Shown here one piece after another: positions 8,320 through 17,179 of a DNA stretch of 59,572 bases. The stretch lies in NCBI GenBank assembly GCA_018436705.1, contig JAHDLA010000031.1, forward strand, positions 1 through 59,572. The letters are read 5' to 3'. The translations under genes were made by a program, and so were the position numbers. How positions within the stretch are numbered: position 1 is the stretch's first letter; every line of letters starts with the position of its first letter. The notes beneath the pieces were generated by a model. It was not told where the DNA came from, did not search any database, and saw nothing but the letters and a program-made list of their open reading frames with translations. This DNA is from Sedimentibacter sp. Its GTDB lineage: Bacteria; Bacillota; Clostridia; Tissierellales; Sedimentibacteraceae.

Positions 8320-9210
8320 CTACGGCACCAATATTTCAATTGCGTTATGCACAGAAGATATTTCGGCCGGAACAACCCCTCCCATATCTCCGTCCGTATC
8401 AATGGGTATTTTCTTCTCGCAGTCTATTTTTATATTTTTCCCCTGCATATAATGCACCTTGGGATGAGTTATGTGCTGCCCGTTGAATACTCTGGTAAAT
8501 ATCTGCAAAAGATCTGCATTATTTGCTTTTTCAAAGATAACTATATCCAAAAGCCCATCATCTATTTTTGCTTTTGGGCATAACTTGTTAAACCCTCCGG
8601 CTCCTGATGAGTTAATTACAAGAAAAAGCAGCGTATTTATATTGCATTCCACCCCATCGATATTGTAATTTATGTTGTTAGTGTTTACAAGCTGTCCCGG
8701 CACTTCAAATGCCGCTTTGAAATAGTAAGCATACTTACCTAGAATTGTCTTTGCCTCAACTGTCACATCATGAGGAATGTTCATGAAGGCACCGCCGCCC
8801 ACAACATTAACAAAATAGTTATCATTAATTCTTCCTACATCAATTGTTTTAAAATTTTGTTTCATTAAAAGAGATGCAAAATTTGCATATGTCTTGGGAA
8901 TTTTCAGCTGAGCTGCAAAATCATTAACAGTTCCAGCAGGCATCACTGCAAGCTTTGTTTTGCACGAACTTTTCATTATTCCGTTTAAGACTTCATGAAC
9001 CGTACCGTCTCCGCCGCAAGAAATAATCATATCGTAACCCTCTTCACAACCTCTTATGGCTGCAGCCTCACCGTCGCCCTTTTTTTTTGTCGCAAAAAAA
9101 GTAAATTCCACAGCTTCATTTTCCATTACAATTTGCGAAGAACTAAATATTTTCTGTCCCGCAAGCTCCTTTCCCGATGTGGGATTGTATATAACAAAAT
9201 ATTTTTTCAT
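8320..9210 (-). CDS. Diacylglycerol/lipid kinase family protein (DagK-like)
   Basis: 296 residues. The catalytic-domain signature CGGDGTVHEVLNG is at about residues 60-72, preceded by NPTSGKELAGQ, and followed by PAGTVNDFAAQL and the GGGAFMNIPHDV block. The family phosphorylates lipids such as diacylglycerol at the inner membrane face, recycling it to phosphatidic acid. No membrane span is predicted. The neighbour is cardiolipin synthase (68 bases upstream, same strand), so both may serve phospholipid turnover. The exact lipid substrate cannot be read from sequence. Confidence 0.88.
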   Translation of the reverse strand: MKKYFVIYNPTSGKELAGQKIFSSSQIVMENEAVEFTFFATKKKGDGEAAAIRGCEEGYDMIISCGGDGTVHEVLNGIMKSSCKTKLAVMPAGTVNDFAAQLKIPKTYANFASLLMKQNFKTIDVGRINDNYFVNVVGGGAFMNIPHDVTVEAKTILGKYAYYFKAAFEVPGQLVNTNNINYNIDGVECNINTLLFLVINSSGAGGFNKLCPKAKIDDGLLDIVIFEKANNADLLQIFTRVFNGQHITHPKVHYMQGKNIKIDCEKKIPIDTDGDMGGVVPAEISSVHNAIEILVP

Positions 9211-9277
9211 AATTCACCTTTTTCATCACCTGTTATGTTTAAAGTATATCTTATCACATTTAAATAAAAAATCAACA

Positions 9278-10723
9278 TCATAGCAGTGGAGACAGCAGCC
9301 TGCAAATTGATTCTTTGAATCTTATTAAAATCCCTCTTTCCAAATATATTTCCCTGGTAAGCTCAAGAGAGTAGTTTAAGTCATTAAGAAAAATATTGTA
9401 AAGTTTCGATGATGTCTCAGTGTCATAGATTATTGCATTGCATTCAAAATTAAGTTTGAAGCTTCTCATATCAAAGTTTGCTGTGCCTACAGATGCAACT
9501 TTTCCGTCAATTACCAAAGTTTTAGCATGCATAAATCCGTTCTCATATGTGTATACCTTAACACCGTACCGGAGCAGCCCTCCGCAATGCCAGTACGTCG
9601 CCCAGTAAACAAACGGATGGTCAGGCTTACATGGTATCATTATTTTAACATCCACTCCGGACATGGCGGCAATTTTCAATGATTCAAACACCGATGAATC
9701 AGGAATAAAGTACGGCGTCTGGATAAGTATGCTTTCCTTGGCTGAATTAATCATCTTTACATAATTGCTTTTAATTGCCTCATCTAGTTTGTCCGGCCCG
9801 CTGTTTATTACCTGTATGCCTACTCTTCCTCTCTGTTTTGTATCCGGAAAATAATGAGGCAAAAACATTAAATCCTCTTTTGACGCATAACCCCAATCCA
9901 GAAAAAACCTAGTCTGCAGATCTACAACAGCATCTCCTGAAATTCTAATATGTGTATCTCTCCAATATCCTATTTTTTTATTCAGCCCTACATACTCATC
10001 TCCAACATTAAATCCTCCGATGTATGCCGTCTCACCATCTATTACAACAATTTTTCTGTGATTTCTGTAATTTATTTTAAAATTAAAAAGCGGAAAATTG
10101 CTTGCAAAAAATATTGCAATTTTTACTTTAGAGTTTCTTACCATCTCAATAGTTTCATCTGGCAAATGCCTTCCGCCCATCGAATCATATAACAGCCTGA
10201 CTTCTATTCCTTCTGAGGCTCTTTTTGCAAGCAGCTTTAAAATGTCATTTCCTAAATTATCATTTTTTATAATGTAGTATTCCATATGAATATGGTGCTT
10301 TGCATTTTGTATATCATTGATTAAATCATAAAATTTGTCCTGCCCATCAGTATAAATTTTTACTTCATTATTTTGGGTGTACGAAAAATCATGAAAGAAA
10401 AGATTCATTTTTATTAAATCCTTGAAAGCTTCCGTATTTTTATCGTTATAAACAAGCTCTCCGCTATTAAACAGCCTCTGCTGTACCCTGATATAATCTC
10501 CAAATGTCTTCTTAGCATAAATTTTCATAGTAAATAATTTTTTTCTGCTGAAGTTTTGTGAAAGCAGCAGATAAAACAAAAAACCGACACCGGGAAAAAT
10601 AAGCAGCACCAAGACCCATGCAAGTGTCGCAGTAGGATCTTTTCGCTCTAAAAAAATTACAACAACAGCCATTGCAATATTGATAAGATATATTATTGAA
10701 AACGACCCGAAAAGATCAAACAT
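9278..10723 (-). CDS. cls: Cardiolipin synthase
   Basis: 481 residues, the usual length; the ATG at 10723 follows GGAGGCAGTT and is preferred to 10738. Two N-terminal transmembrane helices (about residues 5-55) precede two phospholipase-D HKD motifs: NHRKIVVIDG (first) and HAKTLVIDG (second), each followed by the GG/GTxNFD stretch. It joins two phosphatidylglycerols to make cardiolipin and glycerol at the cytoplasmic membrane. It lies upstream of the lipid kinase on the same strand. Assignment is firm. Confidence 0.93.
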   Translation of the reverse strand: MFDLFGSFSIIYLINIAMAVVVIFLERKDPTATLAWVLVLLIFPGVGFLFYLLLSQNFSRKKLFTMKIYAKKTFGDYIRVQQRLFNSGELVYNDKNTEAFKDLIKMNLFFHDFSYTQNNEVKIYTDGQDKFYDLINDIQNAKHHIHMEYYIIKNDNLGNDILKLLAKRASEGIEVRLLYDSMGGRHLPDETIEMVRNSKVKIAIFFASNFPLFNFKINYRNHRKIVVIDGETAYIGGFNVGDEYVGLNKKIGYWRDTHIRISGDAVVDLQTRFFLDWGYASKEDLMFLPHYFPDTKQRGRVGIQVINSGPDKLDEAIKSNYVKMINSAKESILIQTPYFIPDSSVFESLKIAAMSGVDVKIMIPCKPDHPFVYWATYWHCGGLLRYGVKVYTYENGFMHAKTLVIDGKVASVGTANFDMRSFKLNFECNAIIYDTETSSKLYNIFLNDLNYSLELTREIYLERGILIRFKESICRLLSPLL

Positions 10724-10906
10724 AACTGCCTCCTTCATTTTATTTGATTATTATTTCTCTTATACTGCACAATATACTTTTTGTTAGATATTGAATTTTA
10801 AACTTTTATATGCTAATATGACATTTAGCACCAACAAAAAACCATGCTGTACACAATACGATTTTTGACGCAATAATTAAAAATTTATATAAAAGGCAGG
10901 TATACC

Positions 10907-11794
10907 GTGAAAAAAACGCCCTCAAAATACATAGTACTGATAGGAACATTTTTTACATCTCTATCATCAATCATAATCAGATATTCAGATGCTCCTGCGC
11001 TGGTTATTTCCGCATATAGGATGCTTTTTACATCGCTGATGCTTCTTATTCCCGTAATCATAAACAGCAGAAGTGAATTTAAAAAAATATCAAAAAAAGA
11101 ATACGGATTATGTGCCGTCAGCGGTATTTTTCTGGCACTTCATTTTGCTTCGTGGATTACATCTATTAAGATGACCACTATTGCAAACTCTACAATACTT
11201 GTTTCATGCAGTCCGATATTTGTAGCATTGGCAAATTACTTTATAACTAAAGAGAAACTCAGCAGGAAAATGTATATAGGCATCTCATTGTCATTGGCAG
11301 GCACTATCATAATAGCCCTTGGATCATCCGGCGATGCTGCCGGCAGTACCATGCTTGGAAATATACTTGCATTCCTGGGAGCAATCTTTATAGCCTTCTA
11401 CCTTGTCATAGGCGGAATTGTCAGAAAAAACATAAGCGCCGGAGTATATGTATTCATTGTTTATACATCTTCTTCATTAGTTTTGTTTTTCATGTGCATG
11501 GTTTCTAAAACACCCATATATCCATACGCTCCAAGAGAATTCCTTCTGTTTGCTGCTTTGGCATTCTTCTGTTCAATACTTGGGCATACCCTGTACAATT
11601 ACATGATTAAGTATGTTTCATCAACTTTGATTTCTGTTTCCACACTGAGCGAACCTATTTTTGCAAGTATACTGGCATTGTTTATTTTCAATGAAATGCC
11701 TTCTATTTATACCCTTTCAGGAGGCATAATAATTATATACGGAATATTTTATTACCTTACAGCACAAAATAAAGAAATCAAATCAACAGATTAG
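10907..11794 (+). CDS. EamA/DMT family transporter
   Basis: 295 residues, GTG start with AAGGCAGG upstream. Ten hydrophobic helices in two five-helix EamA repeats are visible, with the usual SSIIIRYSDAPALVISAYRM opening of the first half and SFASWITSIKMTT-like and STLSEPIFASILALFIFNE stretches. DMT proteins export amino acids, metabolites or drugs; the substrate is unknown. The O-antigen-ligase-like gene starts 13 bases after its stop, so they are probably cotranscribed. Confidence 0.85.
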   Translation: MKKTPSKYIVLIGTFFTSLSSIIIRYSDAPALVISAYRMLFTSLMLLIPVIINSRSEFKKISKKEYGLCAVSGIFLALHFASWITSIKMTTIANSTILVSCSPIFVALANYFITKEKLSRKMYIGISLSLAGTIIIALGSSGDAAGSTMLGNILAFLGAIFIAFYLVIGGIVRKNISAGVYVFIVYTSSSLVLFFMCMVSKTPIYPYAPREFLLFAALAFFCSILGHTLYNYMIKYVSSTLISVSTLSEPIFASILALFIFNEMPSIYTLSGGIIIIYGIFYYLTAQNKEIKSTD

Positions 11795-11807
11795 CTAAGG
11801 AACTAAA

Positions 11808-12995
11808 ATGAATTACGAAATTACAAACCTATGCATTACAGAAAAAGCAGCTTCAAAATTGCATTTAAAACAGCTTTTACTGTTAATTTTATCAACTATT
11901 TTTATTCCTGCTGCTTATGTATATGCTGCAGCTATGTTTATATCAAAGCTTTTAAGCAAAAAAGCCAGTATTAATAAAAATCTTTCATCACTATTAATAT
12001 ATGCATATATGTTAATTGGTTTAACAGCATCTGACTATAAATTAGTATCCGCATTTTTTGTACTATTAATTTTTTTATGCTGTTATTCTTATAATTTGTT
12101 CAGCACAGCGGAGTCCGATTGCTTGGATGCAGTTATAAGATTATTTTATCTTGTGTCAATGGTTATATTTTTTATAGGTATTTTGCAATATATAAATCCG
12201 GATTTTACCATACCGTCCAAGTGGATCTCAAATAGCTATAGCGTTAACAAACGAATTTATTCTACTTTTTTTAACCCTAATGTTTTCGGATTTTATATAA
12301 ACTTTATTATATTGCTGAGCATCGAAAGACTTAACTTTAAAAAGCCAGGTCTGGAGCTGATAATGTTTTCAGCAGGTATATTCTGCTTATTTTTGACATT
12401 TTCAAGAACCTCGTGGATATCTGTTGTATCCGCGATAATTATTACTTCCCTATTTAACAGAAAGCGCCTAAAATATGCACTGATAATTTCTTTGGTAATA
12501 TTCTGCCTTGATGTACTTCTGGGAACAGGACGTGCAAACCCTTCAAACGCAGTGGCAGATAGTTCTTTTTTATACAGAATAGAAGTGTGGAAGGCATGCA
12601 TTGAAATTATAAAGGACAATTTTATATCAGGAATAGGGTTTGGAACCTTGTCCAAACATATTGCTGGTTATTCTAATGTTGTCAGTACGGGAATAGAGCA
12701 TAGCCACAGCATCTACTTACAAGTTTTTACCGAAACAGGAATATTAGGTTTTTCTTTATTTACAATTCTATTGTTAAATATTATCAAGTTTTTTAAAAAT
12801 AATTTATTTAAGAAACATAATTCTCATTTAATTACTGCATTTTCTGTATTTGTAATGACAATGATTCACGGTCTGGTTGATTCCGTGCCTCTCACGCCTC
12901 AAATTATGATGATATTGAGCATATACGCAGGAATTATATGCTCACTGAACACATTTGAGCGTTCAAATAAAAATATTAAATCTCTTATATATTAA
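11808..12995 (+). CDS. O-antigen ligase / Wzy-like membrane protein
   Basis: 395 residues with about ten transmembrane helices. The signature loop of the Wzy_C family is visible: a long extracytoplasmic stretch with RIEVWKACIEIIKDN, GIGFGTLSKHI and EHSHSIYLQVFTETGILG. Family members ligate or polymerise lipid-linked glycans on the outer face of the membrane. No glycosyltransferase or flippase gene is nearby, so the glycan cannot be named. An AAGGAA ribosome binding site lies before the ATG. It probably forms a two-gene operon with the EamA transporter. It ends 17 bases from the converging regulator gene. Confidence 0.82.
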   Translation: MNYEITNLCITEKAASKLHLKQLLLLILSTIFIPAAYVYAAAMFISKLLSKKASINKNLSSLLIYAYMLIGLTASDYKLVSAFFVLLIFLCCYSYNLFSTAESDCLDAVIRLFYLVSMVIFFIGILQYINPDFTIPSKWISNSYSVNKRIYSTFFNPNVFGFYINFIILLSIERLNFKKPGLELIMFSAGIFCLFLTFSRTSWISVVSAIIITSLFNRKRLKYALIISLVIFCLDVLLGTGRANPSNAVADSSFLYRIEVWKACIEIIKDNFISGIGFGTLSKHIAGYSNVVSTGIEHSHSIYLQVFTETGILGFSLFTILLLNIIKFFKNNLFKKHNSHLITAFSVFVMTMIHGLVDSVPLTPQIMMILSIYAGIICSLNTFERSNKNIKSLIY

Positions 12996-13012
12996 GATGT
13001 TATAAAACATCC

Positions 13013-14386
13013 TTATTCAATATATGTTGCCAGTCTGTCCGCGGACAGTTTAACACATGAAGACTTTTCTATTATTGAATCCACGTATCTTTCAAATATT
13101 TTGATTATAGATTTTTCTGTAGAGTAATAGAAATTGTATGATGTTTCATCAGTATAAATATTTGTATTACCTACCGCGATTGAAGCTGGAGTAAGAAACA
13201 CAGATGGCGTTTCACAGCAGAACCTGTTAAAATCAATAGTATCTGAAATGGAATAGAATTCAATATTTTCATTTTCCCTCATACAACTGCATATGTTCAA
13301 AATATGTTCTTTAACCTGATTCTTTGTAAACACATGTTTTTTTCCGCCTATTTCTATGCGTCCTGTATTGATATAGTGTGAAAGAAGAGATTCATAAACT
13401 AGTATTTTAATATTACAATACCTGGTATATTTATCAAAAATATTGCTCACTTGCTCGAGATAATCCACATGCTCATTCCACTCTTCGCCTTTTATATTAA
13501 GTTCGTTATTTTCAATTAAATCACATATAACGTTCTTTGGAATAAAAACTGCCGGAGATTCCGAAAACAATATGCTTTGGTTATCCTGGATAAACTGATT
13601 CATCTGTACATTTGTTTTCCTGAGGGAAATCGGCATGGCATAGCTTAATATTTTCTCCATATGGCGAACAATTAAGTTATAACTGCTTGATATGGATTGA
13701 ATATACTTTTCATTAAAGCTGTAATAGCACAAGAAAACCACGTTTTCCAAACTAACCACATTCATAGCAACAGCATCGTTAATGACTAGAATATGAGGTA
13801 TTTCTTCTTTCTGTTTATATATATTAAAATCAATAAAATAATTTCCCGAAATCAAAGAAATAAAGTTATTGCAAAATATTAAAGGGTCATAGGGATAACC
13901 GTCAAATGAGGCACACATATTTATTTTTAAGCTTTCCAGATTCATTTTATGCAGTTTAGTAATAACATCTTCAATATGATATTCAAATCTCTGAAAAAGA
14001 TTGAGCGTAGTATTGATAGTTATATTCCTAATTCCGGAATATTCAAGCTGCTGCAGCACCTCAACAATCAGATCAGTTACATCCGAATCTGAAGTAATCA
14101 CGGAAATGCTTTTACTCATATTGCTTTCCATCTTGGAAAATCCCAGATCTGAATAATAAGCATTTTTTAAATTAATTTTTATTTCATCCGTATCTGTTCC
14201 CTCTGAAAGTATGCCGGAAAGCTTTTCGCAAATAGAATCTATGCTTTTTTGTGAAGGAAGGTTTTTACCTGAAATCCACTTACTTAAATATGTAGGATCA
14301 TACCCAAGCTTTTGAGAAATAATTTTTTCTTTTGTTCCTTTTTCGGTTATCAACTTTTTTAATAAATTCCCAAACTGGTTATTCAT
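13013..14386 (-). CDS. Large XRE-type regulator with uncharacterised C-terminal region
   Basis: 457 residues. Residues about 7-60 form an XRE/Cro helix-turn-helix (KIISQKLGYDPTYLSKWISGKNLPSQKSIDSIC). The remaining ~390 residues match no domain I recognise; they are predicted soluble, mixed alpha/beta, with several cysteines (FCYYSF-like, ICSCMREN, FCCETPS). It is divergent from the YkvI-type transporter and kynureninase, and the shared 300-base region carries repeated GAATTCAATTTA sequences. This layout suggests it controls that operon and perhaps itself, with the large C-terminal part sensing a ligand or a protein state. The DNA-binding call is firm; the rest is inference. Confidence 0.75.
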   Translation of the reverse strand: MNNQFGNLLKKLITEKGTKEKIISQKLGYDPTYLSKWISGKNLPSQKSIDSICEKLSGILSEGTDTDEIKINLKNAYYSDLGFSKMESNMSKSISVITSDSDVTDLIVEVLQQLEYSGIRNITINTTLNLFQRFEYHIEDVITKLHKMNLESLKINMCASFDGYPYDPLIFCNNFISLISGNYFIDFNIYKQKEEIPHILVINDAVAMNVVSLENVVFLCYYSFNEKYIQSISSSYNLIVRHMEKILSYAMPISLRKTNVQMNQFIQDNQSILFSESPAVFIPKNVICDLIENNELNIKGEEWNEHVDYLEQVSNIFDKYTRYCNIKILVYESLLSHYINTGRIEIGGKKHVFTKNQVKEHILNICSCMRENENIEFYSISDTIDFNRFCCETPSVFLTPASIAVGNTNIYTDETSYNFYYSTEKSIIKIFERYVDSIIEKSSCVKLSADRLATYIE

Positions 14387-14688
14387 AACAATACTTTCCT
14401 TTCAATTTAATTATTTCACCCAATACAAATTTATTATATTATTGAAAAAATTGAATTCAATTTAATGCATATTAGTTCCATAGAATTCAATTTACTTATA
14501 TGTTAGCATAAAAACACGAGGAAATCCAGAGTACTTATTTTTTATATTACAATAAGCTAAATTCATTTAAAAGTGCTGCTTAGACAGGTTATAACCACAA
14601 GCACTGATTGTTGTTTTAATGATAACGTATGCAATTATATTAAATGATAATTTTCCTCAAAAATCTTAAAACTAAAAGGAGGAAGCAG
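14387..14688. promoter_or_regulatory. Divergent control region of the regulator/kynureninase locus
   Basis: No gene. GAATTCAATTTA occurs at 14453-14464 and 14483-14494, exactly 30 bases apart (about three helical turns), and TTCAATTTA recurs at 14401-14409 beside the regulator's start. Further right AGTGCT (14572-14577) pairs with AGCACT (14600-14605) around the palindrome GGTTATAACC (14587-14596). These are candidate operator and leader elements. No convincing SigA promoter was picked out. Confidence 0.5.
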
Positions 14689-15810
14689 ATGAATACCAGT
14701 AAAATAAGCATCCCTCAAGTTATAGCAATAGGCGGGGCATTCATGGGGTTTGTAATCGGTTCAAGTTTTGCATCAGGACAAGAATGCATGCAATATTTTT
14801 CAGGACATGGAGTATGGGGAAGTATTGGAGCAGGTATAATAGCAGTTATATTGTACGCATGGTTCTGTGTAGTAATTATTGAGGATGGAAGAAATTTAAA
14901 ATTAGCTCAAACAAATAAAATGTTTGAATTTTACTTAGGAAAATATTTGGGGAAATTTTGCGAATGGTTCACACCTGTTATGCTATTTCTTGTATACGCA
15001 CTAATGATTTCGGCAGCAGGCTCAACGTTTGAAGAATACTACGGTTTTAACGGCAATATAGGAAGAATTATAATGATAGCAGCTTCATTGACAACAGTTC
15101 TCCTAGGGCTGAAAAATTTAGTTAAAATTGTAGGATATATTTCACCGTTTATTTTGACAGGAACTATAATAATAGGCATTCTTGCCATAGTAAAAAACCC
15201 CCAAGGCATCAAAGAAGCTGATCAAGTTCTTAACACAATAGAAGTTCACAGCAATTTCAGCAACTGGATTATTTCAGGATTATTGTATGCAGCTTACACC
15301 GTAACAGGTGTGGTTCCTTATCTTGCAGGTATAGGATCTACTACAGCAACAAGCAAAAAGAATGCTGTTGTCGGCGGACTTTTCGGAAGCATCGCATTTT
15401 TGATAGCTGTTATGATTTTAAATTTTGGACTTCTTGCTAATATTGACAGTGTCTACAACTTGGAGATACCTTCACTTTTTGTAGCAGCTCAAGTCAGCCC
15501 TGTGTTTGGTAAAATATTTGCTGTTATGCTTATATTGGGAATTTACACCACAGCAGTTCCAATGATGTTTACAGCATGCAACAAGGTATCAGAAAACGAA
15601 AAAAGCACTAAATACCGAATTGCTGCAATTGTAACCGCTGTAGCAGGATTCTTCGGCGGTCAGCTGTCATTTTCAACTATGGTTGGAATTATTTATCCTA
15701 TTTCAGGCTATGTGGGACTTATTATATTTGCCGGAATGATATACACAAAATATATCAAAAAAAGAAGTTATGAGGAATTTTTAACTACAATTGGTGAGAA
15801 AAACATTTAA
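14689..15810 (+). CDS. YkvI family membrane transporter
   Basis: 373 residues from the ATG at 14689, seven bases after AAAAGGAGG; the longer frame from 14644 has no ribosome binding site. About ten transmembrane helices are predicted, and the opening GGAFMGFVIGSSFASGQECMQYFSG is typical of YkvI-type, APC-superfamily-like proteins. This group is uncharacterised; amino-acid-type substrates are suspected. It sits 30 bases before kynureninase on the same strand. The pairing suggests that it imports kynurenine or a related aromatic amino acid, or exports a product. That is inference from context. Confidence 0.8.
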   Translation: MNTSKISIPQVIAIGGAFMGFVIGSSFASGQECMQYFSGHGVWGSIGAGIIAVILYAWFCVVIIEDGRNLKLAQTNKMFEFYLGKYLGKFCEWFTPVMLFLVYALMISAAGSTFEEYYGFNGNIGRIIMIAASLTTVLLGLKNLVKIVGYISPFILTGTIIIGILAIVKNPQGIKEADQVLNTIEVHSNFSNWIISGLLYAAYTVTGVVPYLAGIGSTTATSKKNAVVGGLFGSIAFLIAVMILNFGLLANIDSVYNLEIPSLFVAAQVSPVFGKIFAVMLILGIYTTAVPMMFTACNKVSENEKSTKYRIAAIVTAVAGFFGGQLSFSTMVGIIYPISGYVGLIIFAGMIYTKYIKKRSYEEFLTTIGEKNI

Positions 15811-15840
15811 ATATATTAATAATAATTAGGAGGAAATATA

Positions 15841-17124
15841 ATGTATAATTTTGAACTTACTAGAGAATTTGCAAAGAAAATGGATAAGGAAGATAAACTG
15901 GCTAAATACAAAGAACGCTTCTATATCAATGAAGGTGAACTTTACATGGATGGCAATTCATGCGGATTGTGCAGCAAGGATGCAGAAGAAACCTTATTTC
16001 AAGCTTTAAAAGTATGGAAGGAAATGGGGATAGGTGTTTGGACTGAAGGCGGGTATTTTTTATACCAGGATAAACTGGGGGCTATGATGGCTCCGCTTAT
16101 AAATGCAGACCCTGAAGAAGTTACTTGCGGAAACAGCACTACTGTTAATATACATCAATGTATTCACACATTCTACAACCCTACTCCTGAAAAAAATAAA
16201 ATCATCATGGATGACATTAATTTTCCAACGGATAGATATGCTGTAATGAGTGATATCAAAGCACGCGGATATGATCCTGATGAATGCCTGAAGGTTGTAA
16301 AAAGCCGTGACGGAGAATACATTTATGAAGATGACATTATCGATGCTATGACTGATGATGTTTGCATAGTATTGCTTCCTTCAGTGCTTTACAGGTCTTC
16401 TCAGCTCATAGACATGGAAAAAATATCAAAAGAAGCCCACAAAAAAGGAATTTATGTAGGATTTGACCTTTGCCATTCAATCGGTGCAGTAACACATGAT
16501 TTTAAGAAAATTGGCCCTGATTTTGCTGTGTGGTGCGATTATAAATATTTAAACGGCGGTCCAGGTGCCATAGCGGGGTTGTATATAAACAAAAAACATT
16601 TTAGCATGAAACCTGGTCTTGCTGGATGGCAAGGAAACAAAAAGGAAACTCAATTTAACCTGTCTCAGAGCTTTGAGCACGCTGAATACGCAGGAGGATG
16701 GCAGATTGGTACTCAGCCTATTTTATCCATGGCACCTGTTGAAGGCTCACTAAAAATGATAAACGAAGCAGGGCCTGAAGCTATTAGAGAAAAATCATTG
16801 AAACTTACATCTTACATGATGTATTTAATTGATGAGAAACTTGTTAAATATGGTTTTGGAGTAGGGAGCCCAAGAAAAGATGAAGTTAGAGGTGGTCATG
16901 TTGCTTTAACGCATGCTGATGCTTTAAGAATTAACGAAGCATTTAAAGCCAACAAAATAATACCTGATTTCAGATATCCAAACGTAATAAGACTGGCACC
17001 TGCACCCTTATATGTCTCTTATGAAGATGTTTTTGAAATGACAGAAAGAATCATAAAAATCATGGAAAATAAAGAATATGAAAAATATGAAAGTGAAGAA
17101 TGTGGAAAAAACTCTGTAAAATAA
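15841..17124 (+). CDS. kynU: Kynureninase
   Basis: 427 residues, AGGAGG-type ribosome binding site before the ATG. It is a class V PLP enzyme: Lys235 in DYKYLNGGPG is the expected PLP lysine, and LAGWQGNKKETQFNLS and AGGWQIGTQPILSMAP match the kynureninase substrate region (GW-x-G and W-Q-x-G-T/N blocks). The reaction cleaves L-kynurenine to anthranilate and L-alanine, or hydroxykynurenine to hydroxyanthranilate. No tryptophan dioxygenase or formamidase is present, as expected for an anaerobe, so kynurenine must come from outside or the substrate differs. A terminator follows at 17144. Confidence 0.85.
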   Translation: MYNFELTREFAKKMDKEDKLAKYKERFYINEGELYMDGNSCGLCSKDAEETLFQALKVWKEMGIGVWTEGGYFLYQDKLGAMMAPLINADPEEVTCGNSTTVNIHQCIHTFYNPTPEKNKIIMDDINFPTDRYAVMSDIKARGYDPDECLKVVKSRDGEYIYEDDIIDAMTDDVCIVLLPSVLYRSSQLIDMEKISKEAHKKGIYVGFDLCHSIGAVTHDFKKIGPDFAVWCDYKYLNGGPGAIAGLYINKKHFSMKPGLAGWQGNKKETQFNLSQSFEHAEYAGGWQIGTQPILSMAPVEGSLKMINEAGPEAIREKSLKLTSYMMYLIDEKLVKYGFGVGSPRKDEVRGGHVALTHADALRINEAFKANKIIPDFRYPNVIRLAPAPLYVSYEDVFEMTERIIKIMENKEYEKYESEECGKNSVK

Positions 17125-17143
17125 CTTTCTGTTATAAAAAACA

Positions 17144-17170
17144 AAAAATTCAGGCTAAGCCTGAATTTTT
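17144..17170. terminator. Bidirectional intrinsic terminator
   Basis: AAATTCAGGC-TAA-GCCTGAATTT flanked by A-run and T-run, separating the converging kynU and pyrG genes. Confidence 0.9.
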
Positions 17171-17179
17171 TTGTTTCAA

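Noticed and set aside
12996..13013. GATGTT...AACATC hairpin between the O-antigen ligase and the regulator
   Set aside because: Six-base stem with a poor T-run in a 17-base gap; too weak to call a terminator.
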